NCBI RefSeq assembly: GCF_016907365.1
Contig: NZ_JAFBBV010000001.1
Span: forward strand, 3,968,001-4,032,000
Source: Oerskovia paurometabola
GTDB taxonomy: Bacteria > Actinomycetota > Actinomycetes > Actinomycetales > Cellulomonadaceae
Reading direction: 5' to 3'
Length of the DNA: 64,000 nt
Part shown: positions 35,807-45,053 of the stretch, piece after piece
Numbering within the stretch: position 1 is the stretch's first letter
Layout: each line of letters begins with the position of its first letter
Position numbers and translations under genes: made by a program
The notes under the pieces: model-generated
The model's input: the letters and a program-made list of their open reading frames with translations, nothing else
Database searches by the model: none
What the model was told of the DNA's origin: nothing

Positions 35807-37154
35807 GCGCCAGGTCGTCAACCTATCCGTCGGTTCTCGTGCGTGGTGGGACGGCCAATTCTGGGAGGTCCGTGGGCTCGGTGACGGAATGGCCCAGCTC
35901 GCGCTCCGCGGCCGATCAGTCGCGGTAACGATCAGCGAGCTGGCACGGTGTGTGATCGACGAAGGTCACCACAGCGTGGACGCCGGTCCCGATACGAGCC
36001 TCGATGGATCTGCGGCTCTGGCATCCCTGGAAGCCGCGGATCGGCGCAAGGTCGAAGAGCTGGCGGGTGTCGTCCAGCAGCTGTTGGACGACGCGTCCCC
36101 ACTCGCTCCTCGGGTGGCACGCGCCGCGAAGAAGCTCGGTATGTCGCCACGTTCGCTCGAGCGCCGCATCGCCGCCTACCGCCGAACGGGCGTCGCCGGA
36201 CTGGTGGACTCTCGGGCGACGCGAACACGCTCCTCCCTTGTCGACCCGCGCTGGGACGAGGCCTGCGTCCGAGTGCTGCGTTCCTATACGTACGCGTCGA
36301 CTCCAACCCGTTCAGCCGTCCTCGCACAGATCGCCCGGGACCTCGAAGATCAGTACGGCCCCGATGTCGTGGCGATCCCGGCCACAACAACGGCATACCG
36401 TCGGCTGAACAGCCTCGCCAAGGGCAAGCAGAGCTTCGGCAGCGCTACGGGGCGGCGATCCGTGGCCGAGAGGCCCCAAGGAGTTCTCGGCCGCCTCAGG
36501 GCCGACCGTCCCGGGCAGTACGTCGTCCTGGATACGAATGACCTCGACGTCTTTGCGATGGAGCCGGTGACGTTGCGTTGGGTGAAGGTGCAGCTCACGG
36601 CGGCGATGGACTTGTACTCGCGGTGCATCGTCGGGCTGAAGGTGACGCCGGTGTCAACGAAGGCGGTGGATGTCGCGAGCGTGCTCTACCAGTGCGTGCG
36701 GCCGTCCAACGAGTCAGAGCAGGGGCCGGGCTTCCCGTACCACGGTGTCCCGGACGCGGTCCTGGTCGGCACCGAGGTGCCCGACGAGCGTCTCCTCTCC
36801 AGGCAGCGAGGCCTGCCAGCGGTGTTCGCCATGACCATCGTCGTTGACCGCGGCAAGCAGTACATCTCGTCACACGTCATCTCGCCAGCGGTGCTGTCAC
36901 AGTCCGCCTGGCCAGGCTTCGTCGTCAGGACGAATCTGACACATGTGCCCGGCGCCCGCTGTCAGTTCCCGCCCCCTGCGTGGAGGGCCCTCTCCTGCCG
37001 CAGCGAGAACGCCTTCGCGCTGGTTGCGGAGAATGGGTCCCCCGAACGGAGCGCCCTGAGGGCGAACTTTCCCCAAATGGCGGCCCGGCCGCAGCTTCCC
37101 CAGATACGGTCTCCCCATGGACGAATCGCAGGCAACGGCGCAGCCCGCCCCTGA
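35799..37154 (+). pseudogene. tnsB: truncated TnsB-like DDE transposase
   Basis: Residues 1 to about 361 follow TnsB: helix-turn-helix domains (RVARAAKKLGMSPRSLERRIAAY), then the catalytic core with first Asp at 245 (VVLDTNDLDVF) and second Asp at 350 (VVDRGKQYISSHV). Similarity stops abruptly near base 36882. The segment that should hold the catalytic Glu and the C-terminal domains is replaced by about 90 residues of unrelated translation that run into the next gene. A full TnsB is about 600-700 residues, so this is a 3' deletion. A GCCAGCGGTG repeat at 36815 and 36884 lies at the break. A TTG start is assumed. Confidence 0.82.
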
Positions 37155-40100
37155 GCTCAAGAGCCTCGGGCCCGAGTTCAACGGCGAGCAGCACCAGGTC
37201 TACCTCGACATCCTCGTGCGAGCGATCGATGAGCAGGCAGGTGTGCGCAACATTGCCTTGGCCGGTGCGTATGGGACGGGCAAGAGCAGTATCCTGCGAA
37301 AGCTCGCCGACAGCTTCAAGGGGCGTGTCGTCGAGATCTCACTCATGACTCTCGGGAAGAAGCTGGATCCAATCGCCACGGGCGCCGAAGGAAATCCCGC
37401 AGCGGGGACCCCGACGAATCGGGTCCAAAAGGAAATCGTCAAGCAGTTGCTCTACCGGCGGAGCCCTTCGCAGGCGCCTGAGTCCCGGTTCAACCGGATC
37501 GCTCGGTTCAGGAGCGGTCGCGAGATCGGGATAGCCGTCCTAGCTGGAATACTCACCCTGGCCGTCCTGGTCGCCGCCGGACTTGACACGTCTCCCCTCG
37601 CACGCCTCGGAATTGCGCTTCCGGTTGCACCCCCATGGGTGAGCTCAGTAATGTCCTACGTCGCAATCATCGCCGCCACAAGTCTGATAGTTCTGGCTAT
37701 CCGCTTGCTTTTACGAGGACGGCTCGGCCTCGAGAAGGTCACGGCAGGACCAGCCACGATCACGCTTCCACCGCGATCCACGAGCTACTTTGACGAGTAT
37801 CTAGACGAGATCATCTACTTCTTCGAGACGAACCGTAAACTGGACATCGTCATCATCGAGGACCTAGACCGGTTCGATGACCCACACATCTTCGAGTCGC
37901 TACGATCCCTTAACCTCGTTCTGAACACCGCACGCCAGCTTGACAATCGGAACATTCGCTTCATCTACGCCGTCAAAGACAGCATCTTCGAGAACCTCGG
38001 TCGAGATTCGGACATTCCGAAGAACCGCGAAGCCGAGGCTGAGCTAGTGCGGGCCAACCGCACCAAGTTCTTTGAGTTGGTAGTCCCGGTCGTCCCGTTT
38101 ATCACACACAAGAACGCGCGCGATCTGATGCACGATCACCTCACCTCTCGCGGGCACGCTCTGTCGAAGGAGTTGATCAGCCTGGCAGCGCGACATGTCG
38201 CAGACATGCGCTTGATCCAGAACATCATCAACGAGTACGAGGTATTCAAGCATCGCCTGCTTGACGCCCCGACCACCGTACCCGACCTAACTCCCGAGCG
38301 ACTATTCGCGATGGTCTTGTTCAAGAACGCGCACGCGCACGACTTCGAGGCCATACGACTAGGGAACAGTTCTCTCGATAGGCTCTACGAGACGTGGCGC
38401 GCATTGGTCGATGCGAACATCCAGCACCTCCTTGCGGAGGATCAACGGCTGATCGGTCGGATCGAGCAAAAGGAAGCCAGTGCCGAGCACGCCATTAGGC
38501 TCGGTGGCAGACTCCGTGCGGTGATCAGCACCCTCGCAAGCGCACCAGGGAGTGCCCTCCTGGGTGAGCACGTGTACGTGGACGGTATCGTGATTGAGGA
38601 TGAGGAGATCACCTCTACCGCGTTCTGGGAGGATGTCGCTGGGGGAACACGGTCGATCACGGTTAGGGTTCTGTCTCGAGAGTATCCCCATCGCACACCG
38701 ATGACACTGTCGGCGACTGCTCTCGAATCGCTAATCGGCTCGGATCTGAGTCCATTGGCTCACATCGAGAATTCTGAGACCGAAGATCGGGCACAGATCG
38801 ACCAGAATCGGGCTGGCGCCGAGTTCCTTCGTCGCCATGATTGGAAGGCTCTGACGCTCCGCACTGAGTTCAAATATTTCCCTACGTCCCACGACGACCC
38901 GAACGATGCGAAACTGAGCGCTGCGGCGACAGTCGAGAAGAGCAAGAACTTCCAGTGGTGGATCGGCCACCTCCTACCCTCGAGGCTCGCTGCCGAGCTC
39001 GTCACCGACGGGTGGATCACGCCTTACTTCTCGTTGTACGTCTCGGCATTCTACGGTCAGCTCATCCGTCCCGATGCAATGAACTACGTGGTGCACAACA
39101 TCGATAAGGGAGTCACAGACCCGCACTACGAGCTAGACTCGGACGACGTGGCGGCAATCCTTCGCGATCAGGGAAATTCTGTACTGCGCGAGACCACCAT
39201 GTACAACGTCTCCATCCTGGATCATCTCCTGCTGAAGGATACTCACAGGACTGACGTGGTAATCGCAAATTTGAGATCTTGGGGGCCAGAAGAGCTCGCT
39301 TTTCTCGACATCTACTTCGCCTCAGGCGCAGCGACGCACGAACTGGTCGCCGAACTGGTGCCGTACGTCAGAAACCTGTTCGTCTACCTGGTGGAACGCG
39401 CCCCGGTTGAGCGTCAGGAAAAAGCCCGCCTGATCGATGTAGCGTCGGTCCACCGCAAAGAATACAAAACGTATCACTTGAGTCCCTTGCTGTCGCAGTT
39501 CGTCGAGGACAATTATCTTGAAATGCCGTCCCTCACCTCAGATGAGAACGGCTCGGCAGCCCGCACGGTGCAGTTCATTGCAAGGCTCAAGATCGAGCTC
39601 GACGACGTTTCGAAACTGTCTGATGCGGCATGTGAAGCACTCTCGGACACCCGGGCATACCGACTGACCCGGTCAAACCTCGTGCGCCTCACAGGTACCG
39701 AGAACATCGCACTCGACGTCATCAAGCAGGCGTCCGAACGGGTCTACAGGACTGCCATAGCTAAGCCTGACGAGTACGTCCAGGCGCACTCAGAGTCTGC
39801 GTCGACGCCCTACACGATCGAGGACCCCGGATTGACAGTCGAGATCCTTAAGGAGACTGGTTCCTGGGACGAGAGTACACACGGATGGCTCGTCGAGGGC
39901 GCGCACCCTGACGGGAGGATTCCTTCGCTCACCGAGGTTCCGCCAGGAGCATGGCCCGCCCTCGTGAGGTCGCTTCGTGCACCGGCAACTTTCGACAATG
40001 TTGCCGCGTACGTCGATCAACGGGGCGCCGTCGACCTTCCGCTAGCGACTCTCTTGGGCTCGGTAGACCAGATCAGGGACCTTCCCGACGACCAGAGTGC

Positions 40101-40809
40101 CCGTGCGGACCTGGCCGTCGACATCCTGCGGGGAACCGTCGTCGAGTTGGGGCACAGGGTCAGCCTGGCCCTTGCACTTGAGCCCGGGAAGATTGCGACC
40201 ACATCGATCGAGCCGGAGCCGGGCGAATTCGTCGGCCGACTCCTCGAGGCTGGTTTGATCGAGGACGACGAAGACGCCTTCGACTCCCGGCTCATGGTCG
40301 ACTGGGCGACTCAGGAGTATGCAATCGGGAAGTCCCAGGAGTATGGCCTGTTCGTCGGTCCCGAGACGCTGCCCGTCGCCCACATCGCCCCGCTGATGCG
40401 AAGCGCGACGATGGAGCGGGAAATCCAGGCCGATGTAGCCGCGAGGCTCGACGAGTTCGCCAGCGTGCCCGTAGACGCGTTCGAGGCGGTAGCTGCGGCA
40501 GCGCTCGACCGGCGTATCGTCCTCGACGCGCCGGGCATCGAGACGGTGTTGGTCGGCGGGGCTCGAAGGACCAGCGTCGTTGCACTCCTTGCCATGGCCG
40601 ACGATGCCTTGCCAATCGAAGACCTCCGGAGCATCCTTCGGAGGCTCGGTGATCCGTACTCAGTCATCGCCGACCCTGGGCCGCAGTGGCGCCAGCTGGC
40701 TGACAATCCCACCCACCGGGCACTCCTAGAGCGTCTACAAGGTGCGGGGGTGGTCTCGAGCTTCAAGAGCAAGGGCGGTAGCATCCGGGTCAACCTCAGG
40801 AAGGCGTAG
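37117..40809 (+). CDS. KAP/YobI-like P-loop NTPase with two membrane segments
   Basis: A 1230-residue cargo protein. Walker A is GAYGTGKSS (50-58), two hydrophobic segments lie at about 137-156 and 177-198, and Walker B IVIIEDLDRF is at 244-253. Membrane helices inserted between Walker A and Walker B are the hallmark of the KAP NTPase family, and the start resembles the YobI-like group. FIYAVKDSIFENLG and NRTKFFELVVPVVPFI look like later STAND/KAP sensor blocks. The last 900 residues are helical with no domain I recognise, and end in a short winged-helix-like tail. Codon use is clearly more A/T-rich than neighbours. The transmembrane anchor and mobile location fit a phage-defence or exclusion role, which is inference. 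Confidence 0.83.
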   Translation: MDESQATAQPAPELKSLGPEFNGEQHQVYLDILVRAIDEQAGVRNIALAGAYGTGKSSILRKLADSFKGRVVEISLMTLGKKLDPIATGAEGNPAAGTPTNRVQKEIVKQLLYRRSPSQAPESRFNRIARFRSGREIGIAVLAGILTLAVLVAAGLDTSPLARLGIALPVAPPWVSSVMSYVAIIAATSLIVLAIRLLLRGRLGLEKVTAGPATITLPPRSTSYFDEYLDEIIYFFETNRKLDIVIIEDLDRFDDPHIFESLRSLNLVLNTARQLDNRNIRFIYAVKDSIFENLGRDSDIPKNREAEAELVRANRTKFFELVVPVVPFITHKNARDLMHDHLTSRGHALSKELISLAARHVADMRLIQNIINEYEVFKHRLLDAPTTVPDLTPERLFAMVLFKNAHAHDFEAIRLGNSSLDRLYETWRALVDANIQHLLAEDQRLIGRIEQKEASAEHAIRLGGRLRAVISTLASAPGSALLGEHVYVDGIVIEDEEITSTAFWEDVAGGTRSITVRVLSREYPHRTPMTLSATALESLIGSDLSPLAHIENSETEDRAQIDQNRAGAEFLRRHDWKALTLRTEFKYFPTSHDDPNDAKLSAAATVEKSKNFQWWIGHLLPSRLAAELVTDGWITPYFSLYVSAFYGQLIRPDAMNYVVHNIDKGVTDPHYELDSDDVAAILRDQGNSVLRETTMYNVSILDHLLLKDTHRTDVVIANLRSWGPEELAFLDIYFASGAATHELVAELVPYVRNLFVYLVERAPVERQEKARLIDVASVHRKEYKTYHLSPLLSQFVEDNYLEMPSLTSDENGSAARTVQFIARLKIELDDVSKLSDAACEALSDTRAYRLTRSNLVRLTGTENIALDVIKQASERVYRTAIAKPDEYVQAHSESASTPYTIEDPGLTVEILKETGSWDESTHGWLVEGAHPDGRIPSLTEVPPGAWPALVRSLRAPATFDNVAAYVDQRGAVDLPLATLLGSVDQIRDLPDDQSARADLAVDILRGTVVELGHRVSLALALEPGKIATTSIEPEPGEFVGRLLEAGLIEDDEDAFDSRLMVDWATQEYAIGKSQEYGLFVGPETLPVAHIAPLMRSATMEREIQADVAARLDEFASVPVDAFEAVAAAALDRRIVLDAPGIETVLVGGARRTSVVALLAMADDALPIEDLRSILRRLGDPYSVIADPGPQWRQLADNPTHRALLERLQGAGVVSSFKSKGGSIRVNLRKA

Positions 40810-41027
40810 TCGGAGCTTCTGGGTAGCGCGGGCGTGCGTCAGAGGTTCGGCGGCAATAGTGGGATCGTGCTACCGGGCAGCAGTTCCTCGTGGGTCTCCC
40901 ACTGGGCGATCGTGAGTCCCATGCGAGAAGAACACGTGCCCGGACCAGCAGCTTCCCCCACGCCAGAAGCCGCCAGCCCAGCACAACGGGACGAATCACA
41001 GCGCTCTCAGCAAGGATGCTGAGGATT
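40810..41027. other. non-coding stretch before the right end
   Basis: No convincing gene. One possible 62-codon open frame lacks a ribosome site and codon bias. CCATGCGAG and mixed-composition DNA suggest leftover from a deletion or an undetected small RNA. Confidence 0.5.
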
Positions 41028-41119
41028 CCGCCACCTTTGTGAGAATCGGGCTACGACACGCTATTGCGAACCTGCCGGTCACAGCCCCGGGCCTCCGTCA
41101 GGTACCGCGAGAACCTACA
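41028..41119. repeat. right-end array of TnsB-type sites
   Basis: Read inward from the right terminus, three repeats match the left-end pattern: 41098-41119 (GGTTCTCG), 41050-41076 (GGTTCGC-N6-GTGTCGTAG) and 41028-41047 (ATTCTC-N5-GGTGGCGG). They are more degenerate than the left array, as in other Tn7-like right ends. Confidence 0.65.
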
Positions 41120-41124
41120 GTCAC
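41120..41124. repeat. target-site duplication, right copy
   Basis: GTCAC immediately after the terminal ACA, identical to 34979-34983. Confidence 0.85.
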
Positions 41125-41140
41125 GCCGCTCGCTGCTCGA

Positions 41141-42070
41141 TCACACCAGCTCGACGGCGTCCGCCTGAGGTCCCCGGTCGCTCTGGCGCACCTTGTACCG
41201 GACCCGGTCGCCCTCTTCCAGGACCTCGTCGCCGCGCACGACCGACACGTGCACGAACAGGTCCAGGCCCCCGTCGTCGGGGGTGATGAAGCCGAAGCCG
41301 CGCTCCTCGTCGTAGCGCGCAACGGTGCCCTCGCCTCCGCGCACGGGGCCACCGGATGCCGCGGGACGGCCCGGCCGACCACGGTCCACGGCGCCACGCC
41401 CGCCCCCGGAGCCGCGGGCGAGCTGCACATTGCGGGCGTTCGGCCCCTTGTCACCGTCGACGACGTCGTACGTCACGCGGTCGCCCTCGGAGAGCTCGGT
41501 CATCCCCGAGCCGAGAGCACTCACGTGGACGAACACGTCGCCGCCACCCGAGTCGGGGGCGACGAACCCGAAGCCCTTGACGTCGTCGTACCAGGACACC
41601 GTGCCGTCCGCGCCGTCCGAGGCCGGCCGCGCGGCCTCGGCCCTGAGCGGGAGCAGGTGGTCGGCCTGCGGCCCCTTCTCACCGTCGACGACGAGGAACG
41701 CCACCCGCTGGCCCTCCGTGATCACCCCGCCCCCGACGATCGCCGAGCTGTGCACGAAGATCTCGGTGCGGTCGTCGTCGGGCGTGACGAACCCGTATCC
41801 CTTGGTCGGCTCGTACCAGTTGACCGTGCCGAGCACGCCCACGGGCGCGTCGGCGGCACGGTCGCCCGTGACACGGACGCGGCGCGCCTGCGGGCCACGG
41901 TCTCCCTCGCCCATCTCGAACTCGACCGTCTGCCCCTCGCGGAGCAGCTTGGGTCCGTCGTCACCGAGGATCTCGGACGCGTGGACGAACAGGTCCTCGG
42001 CCTCGTTCCCGAGGTCGATGAAACCGAACCCTCGGTCGGCGTCGAACCATCGGACAGTTCCCTGGACCAC
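41141..42070 (-). CDS. protein with four tandem cold-shock domains
   Basis: A 309-residue nucleic-acid-binding protein made of four complete CSDs, at about residues 2-68, 79-143, 155-218 and 247-308. Each has its RNP1 (RGFGF 13-17, KGYGF 90-94, KGFGF 165-169, RGFGF 258-262) and RNP2 (LFVH 27, IFVH 104, VFVH 179, LFVH 271). Single CSDs are usual in CspA proteins, so four in one chain suggests binding of longer RNA. A Gly/Arg-rich linker lies between domains 3 and 4. The start is a GTG behind GAAGGAG. Immediately next to the transposon's right end. Confidence 0.93.
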   Translation of the reverse strand: MVQGTVRWFDADRGFGFIDLGNEAEDLFVHASEILGDDGPKLLREGQTVEFEMGEGDRGPQARRVRVTGDRAADAPVGVLGTVNWYEPTKGYGFVTPDDDRTEIFVHSSAIVGGGVITEGQRVAFLVVDGEKGPQADHLLPLRAEAARPASDGADGTVSWYDDVKGFGFVAPDSGGGDVFVHVSALGSGMTELSEGDRVTYDVVDGDKGPNARNVQLARGSGGGRGAVDRGRPGRPAASGGPVRGGEGTVARYDEERGFGFITPDDGGLDLFVHVSVVRGDEVLEEGDRVRYKVRQSDRGPQADAVELV

Positions 42071-42180
42071 GAAGACTCCTTCAACTCGGCAGACAGTGCT
42101 GTCTCCCATTGTCCCCCGGCAGGACCGCAGACCGGTCGGTCCGGCCGCCGTTCGCACAGGCGACCTGCCGCGTGGCCTCC

Positions 42181-42211
42181 TTGACCCTCGACCGGCTCGA
42201 GGCACCAGCGT
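42181..42211 (+). promoter_or_regulatory. MerR-type promoter of the MFS gene
   Basis: TTGACC at 42181-42186 and CAGCGT at 42206-42211 are 19 bases apart, the over-long spacing of MerR-activated promoters. CCTCG-N7-CGAGG (42186-42202) is centred in the spacer. The same arrangement recurs at 43402. Confidence 0.65.
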
Positions 42212-42217
42212 GGCGGC

Positions 42218-43405
42218 ATGGTCACGATCGACACCCCGCCGCGCACGCTCCCCCGCCGCTACCTCGCGTGGCTCGGCGGTGTCACCGTCTCCCGGCTCGG
42301 CGACGCCGTGCTCGCGTTCGCGCTCGGCTGGGCCGCCGCCGGGCTCGGCGGGACGACGGCAGCCCTCGTGCTCACCCTCGGCGGGTTGCCGCGCCTCGTC
42401 CTGCTGGTCGTGGGCGGCGCGGTCGCCGACCGTGTCGGGGCGCGGCGCATCCTGATCGCTGGCGAAGCCGCACTGCTCATACTGACCGCGGTCCTCGCGC
42501 TCGCGCTCGCGTGGTTCGGCACCCCGACCTGGCTGCTCCTCGCCGCGGCGCTCGCCCTCGGCACGGTCACCGCTTTCTGCCTGCCCGCGACGGGGTCGAT
42601 GCCCCGACGCCTCGTCCCCGACGACCAGCTCACGCGCGCGCTCGCGCTGCGCCAGGGCCTGGTCCAGGTGGTGCTCCTGACCGCAGCACCCCTGAGCGGC
42701 CTGCTCGTGGGTACCGCGGGGCTTCCCGTCATCGCGTGGGGCACCACGGTGACGTTCGCTGTATCGCTGTGCGTCCTCGTCGCCGTCCGGGAGATGTCCG
42801 GTCCAGCGGCCGACGCCGCTCCCACCGGGGCGATGGCCGCGCGGCTCGGCCTGGTCGACGGCTTCCGCGTCGTCGCCCGCACCCCCGGACTGCGCAGCGC
42901 GCTCGCACTCACCGGGGCCGGTGCGGCCCTGATCCTGCCCGTCCCGTCGCTCCTCGTGCCGCTCCTCGGCCGGGCGTCCCGCTGGGGACCTGGGACGACG
43001 GGCGCCGTCGCCGCGATGGTCGGCGTCGGGGTGGTCTGCGCGGCGATTCTCGCCCTGCGCCGTCGGCCGGCGTCCGCCGCCACCGGGCTCGCCGTGAGCG
43101 CGGGTGGGGCGCTCCTGATGGCGGTCGGGACGCTGCCCATGGTGGTCACGGTGCTCGGCGCCCTGGTCTTCGGGTTCGGGAACGGGACGTTCGTCGCACG
43201 GGTGGCGCCGCTCGTCCTCGGCAGCGCGCCACGGACGCACCTCGCGCGCGTCCAGGCACTGGTCGGGCTCGCCCAGCTCGTGCCCGTGATGGTCACGAAC
43301 GCGGTTCTCGGTGCGTTGGCCGAGCACGCGTCGCCGCACTGGGCGCTGGGCGTGACGGCAGCAGGCCTTGGGGCCTGCGCGATCTGGGCCCGCCGCCTGG
43401 TTTGA
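42218..43405 (+). CDS. MFS transporter
   Basis: A 395-residue major facilitator with about 12 hydrophobic segments. The first loop reads [12 protein letters not shown], the family's GxxxDRxGRR motif, and [21 protein letters not shown] precedes the second half. Substrate unknown; drug or metabolite efflux is usual for this group. Its promoter has the MerR operator shared with the following regulator gene, which starts 34 bases after its stop. Confidence 0.9.
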   Translation: MVTIDTPPRTLPRRYLAWLGGVTVSRLGDAVLAFALGWAAAGLGGTTAALVLTLGGLPRLVLLVVGGAVADRVGARRILIAGEAALLILTAVLALALAWFGTPTWLLLAAALALGTVTAFCLPATGSMPRRLVPDDQLTRALALRQGLVQVVLLTAAPLSGLLVGTAGLPVIAWGTTVTFAVSLCVLVAVREMSGPAADAAPTGAMAARLGLVDGFRVVARTPGLRSALALTGAGAALILPVPSLLVPLLGRASRWGPGTTGAVAAMVGVGVVCAAILALRRRPASAATGLAVSAGGALLMAVGTLPMVVTVLGALVFGFGNGTFVARVAPLVLGSAPRTHLARVQALVGLAQLVPVMVTNAVLGALAEHASPHWALGVTAAGLGACAIWARRLV

Positions 43406-43432
43406 CCCTCGTGCGGGTCGAGGGTCCACAGT
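43402..43432 (+). promoter_or_regulatory. MerR-type promoter of the merR gene
   Basis: TTGACC at 43402-43407 and CACAGT at 43427-43432 with a 19-base spacer that contains the perfect inverted repeat GACCCTCG-N7-CGAGGGTC (43404-43426). This is the canonical autoregulated MerR architecture. It starts within the stop codon region of the MFS gene. Confidence 0.78.
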
Positions 43433-43438
43433 GTCCGC

Positions 43439-44413
43439 ATGCCCGACGACCTGCTCAGCATCGGTGCCCTCTCCCGCGCCGGCGGCCTGCCCGTGACGGC
43501 GCTCCGGTTCTACGACGCGGCCGGCGTGCTCCGGCCGGCGTACGTCGACCCCGCGACCGGGTACCGCTGGTACACCTCGGGCCAGGTCGACACGGCTCGG
43601 CTGGTCGCGAGCCTGCGCCAAGCCGGCCTCCCGGTGTCCGAACTGGTCACCGTCCTCGCGGCTCCCCGCGAGGCCGTGGCCGCGCTGGCGCGCCACCGTC
43701 GCCGTCTCGAGGAGGACCTGGCCGCGGCCTGTGCGCATCTCGACGCTGCAGCGGACCTCCTCGCGCAGCCCGGCCGCTGCACGGTCGCCTCCAAGGACCT
43801 CGTCGCGGCGGTCGCTGCGGTGCGGCACGCGGTCGGCGCCGACCCCGCCTGGCCCGGCCTCGCCGGCGTCCTGCTCCACCTCGACGGGGACGCGCTCCGC
43901 CTCGTCGGCTGCGACCGATCCCGCCTCGCCGTCGCGACGGTGCGCGTGCAGCGGGTGTCGGGCCCGCCCGTCCGGGTCGTCGCGCCACTCGCATTCTTGG
44001 ACGGGCTCGCTGCCACGCCGCCCGACGTCGGGCCGGTCACCCTGGGCAGGGACGTCCTGGAGGTCCTCGGGGCGCAGAGCGCTCCTCTCGACGCGACGTA
44101 CCCCGACTACGAGCGGCTCGTGCGATCGGACACGTCCCCGCGCACGACGGTCACGTCCGACGACCTGCTCCGGACGGTCGCGGAAGCGGACGACGTCGTC
44201 GCCGTTCGGCTGGACGGCGCCCGGGTGAAGATCTCCCCTCCGGGGCCGCCGGGCACGCTCGGGTTCTCGCGGAGCTTCCTGCTCGACAGCGTCCGCGCGG
44301 CCCGCGCCGAGCACGTCGCGCTAGCCCTCGACGACCGGTCGGCCCTCAGCGTCCGTGCCGCCGACCGACCGGACGACGTGCACGTGCTGATGCCGATCCG
44401 CCTGGGCCGCTGA
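43439..44413 (+). CDS. MerR regulator fused to a sliding-clamp-like domain
   Basis: A 324-residue protein. Residues 1-75 are a MerR helix-turn-helix ([42 protein letters not shown]), followed by a dimerisation helix. Residues about 130-322 resemble DNA polymerase III beta domains ([29 protein letters not shown], then VLMPIRL at the end), a fusion seen in some actinobacteria. It is unlikely to be a clamp. The domain probably serves as an effector sensor. The end overlaps the convergent NUDIX gene by 93 bases. Confidence 0.85.
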   Translation: MPDDLLSIGALSRAGGLPVTALRFYDAAGVLRPAYVDPATGYRWYTSGQVDTARLVASLRQAGLPVSELVTVLAAPREAVAALARHRRRLEEDLAAACAHLDAAADLLAQPGRCTVASKDLVAAVAAVRHAVGADPAWPGLAGVLLHLDGDALRLVGCDRSRLAVATVRVQRVSGPPVRVVAPLAFLDGLAATPPDVGPVTLGRDVLEVLGAQSAPLDATYPDYERLVRSDTSPRTTVTSDDLLRTVAEADDVVAVRLDGARVKISPPGPPGTLGFSRSFLLDSVRAARAEHVALALDDRSALSVRAADRPDDVHVLMPIRLGR

Positions 44414-44959
44414 CGCTTCCGCGGACCGGTCCTGCCTCCGCGCCGCCTCCGCCACCTTCCGGGCGAGGTCCGGCCAGAGCGGGGCGAAGCACCCGACCCA
44501 GGGAGCGGGCATCCGCCCTGCCGCGCGGTGCGCCTCCACCTCGGCCCACGTGACCCAGGTGGCGTCGTCGACCTCGGCCGGGTCGAGGTCCAGCCGTGGG
44601 CGCCCGGGCACGGCCGCGACGTGGACATCGAGGAACGACACGCCTGCGACGCCCCGTCCCACCCGCTCGAGCGCGCCCTCGTCAAGGACGAGCCCCGTCT
44701 CCTCGCGCACCTCGCGCACGGCTGCCTGTGCGCCGGTCTCGCCCGCGAGCACGCTGCCGCCGGGGATCTCCCACAGGAACGGGAAGGTCTTGGTCGCGGC
44801 GCGGCGGGTCAGCAGGACCAGCCCGTCGGACCGCACGACGCACGTCGCCACCATGAGGTGGAAGCGGCCCGGCGGCCATCCCGGATCGCCCCGGCGGTGG
44901 ACCTCCCCGGTCGGGCTGCCCTGGTCGTCGAGCAGGTCCCAGGTCTCCGCGTCAGCCAT
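44321..44959 (-). CDS. NUDIX hydrolase
   Basis: A 212-residue Nudix enzyme. The box GGSVLAGETGAQAAVREVREETGLV sits at about residues 67-91 with the REVREE core that binds the metal. FHLMVATCVV before it and FPFLWEIPGG fit pyrophosphohydrolases of the MutT/IDI type; the sequence DDQGSPTGEVHRRGDP at the N-terminus resembles isopentenyl-diphosphate isomerase-like Nudix proteins. Substrate unknown. The last 31 codons overlap the C-terminal codons of the convergent MerR gene, so the exact C-terminus is less certain. Confidence 0.85.
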   Translation of the reverse strand: MADAETWDLLDDQGSPTGEVHRRGDPGWPPGRFHLMVATCVVRSDGLVLLTRRAATKTFPFLWEIPGGSVLAGETGAQAAVREVREETGLVLDEGALERVGRGVAGVSFLDVHVAAVPGRPRLDLDPAEVDDATWVTWAEVEAHRAAGRMPAPWVGCFAPLWPDLARKVAEAARRQDRSAEASAAQADRHQHVHVVRSVGGTDAEGRPVVEG

Positions 44960-45053
44960 CCAGGCATCCTCGCAGCCGCGCGGGCCCCGCTCCAGGCCTG
45001 CCCGACGGCGGATCGGGTCGCCGACGCCCGACGCCTCAGTACGAGAGGCGTCC

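Larger units (their letters stand above)
34984..41119. mobile_element. Tn7-like element, probably non-autonomous
   Basis: A 6136-bp element with TGTAGGTT at the left and AACCTACA at the right (8-bp terminal inverted repeat), flanked by GTCAC duplications. About three TnsB-type repeats lie at each end. It contains tnsA, a truncated tnsB and a large KAP/YobI-like NTPase gene, and shows no tnsC, tniQ or other targeting gene. It lies between the dnaK promoter and the end of the cold-shock gene and so interrupts nothing. The cargo is visibly richer in A/T than the host chromosome, evidence of transfer from elsewhere. It can probably move only with proteins supplied in trans. Confidence 0.88.

Noticed and set aside
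36885..37116. Missing TnsB C-terminus in another frame
   Set aside because: All forward frames were read by eye; no motif with the catalytic Glu was found, so I treat it as a deletion, not a frameshift.
37117..40809. The large NTPase as TnsC
   Set aside because: TnsC is about 300-550 residues and lacks membrane helices between the Walker motifs; this protein is KAP-like.
40834..41022. 62-codon open frame near the right end of the element
   Set aside because: No ribosome site, no codon bias, no recognisable motif.
42071..44314. Upstream extension of the cold-shock frame on the minus strand
   Set aside because: It runs antisense through the MFS and MerR genes and has no codon bias. A GAAGGAG-preceded GTG at 42070 is the start.
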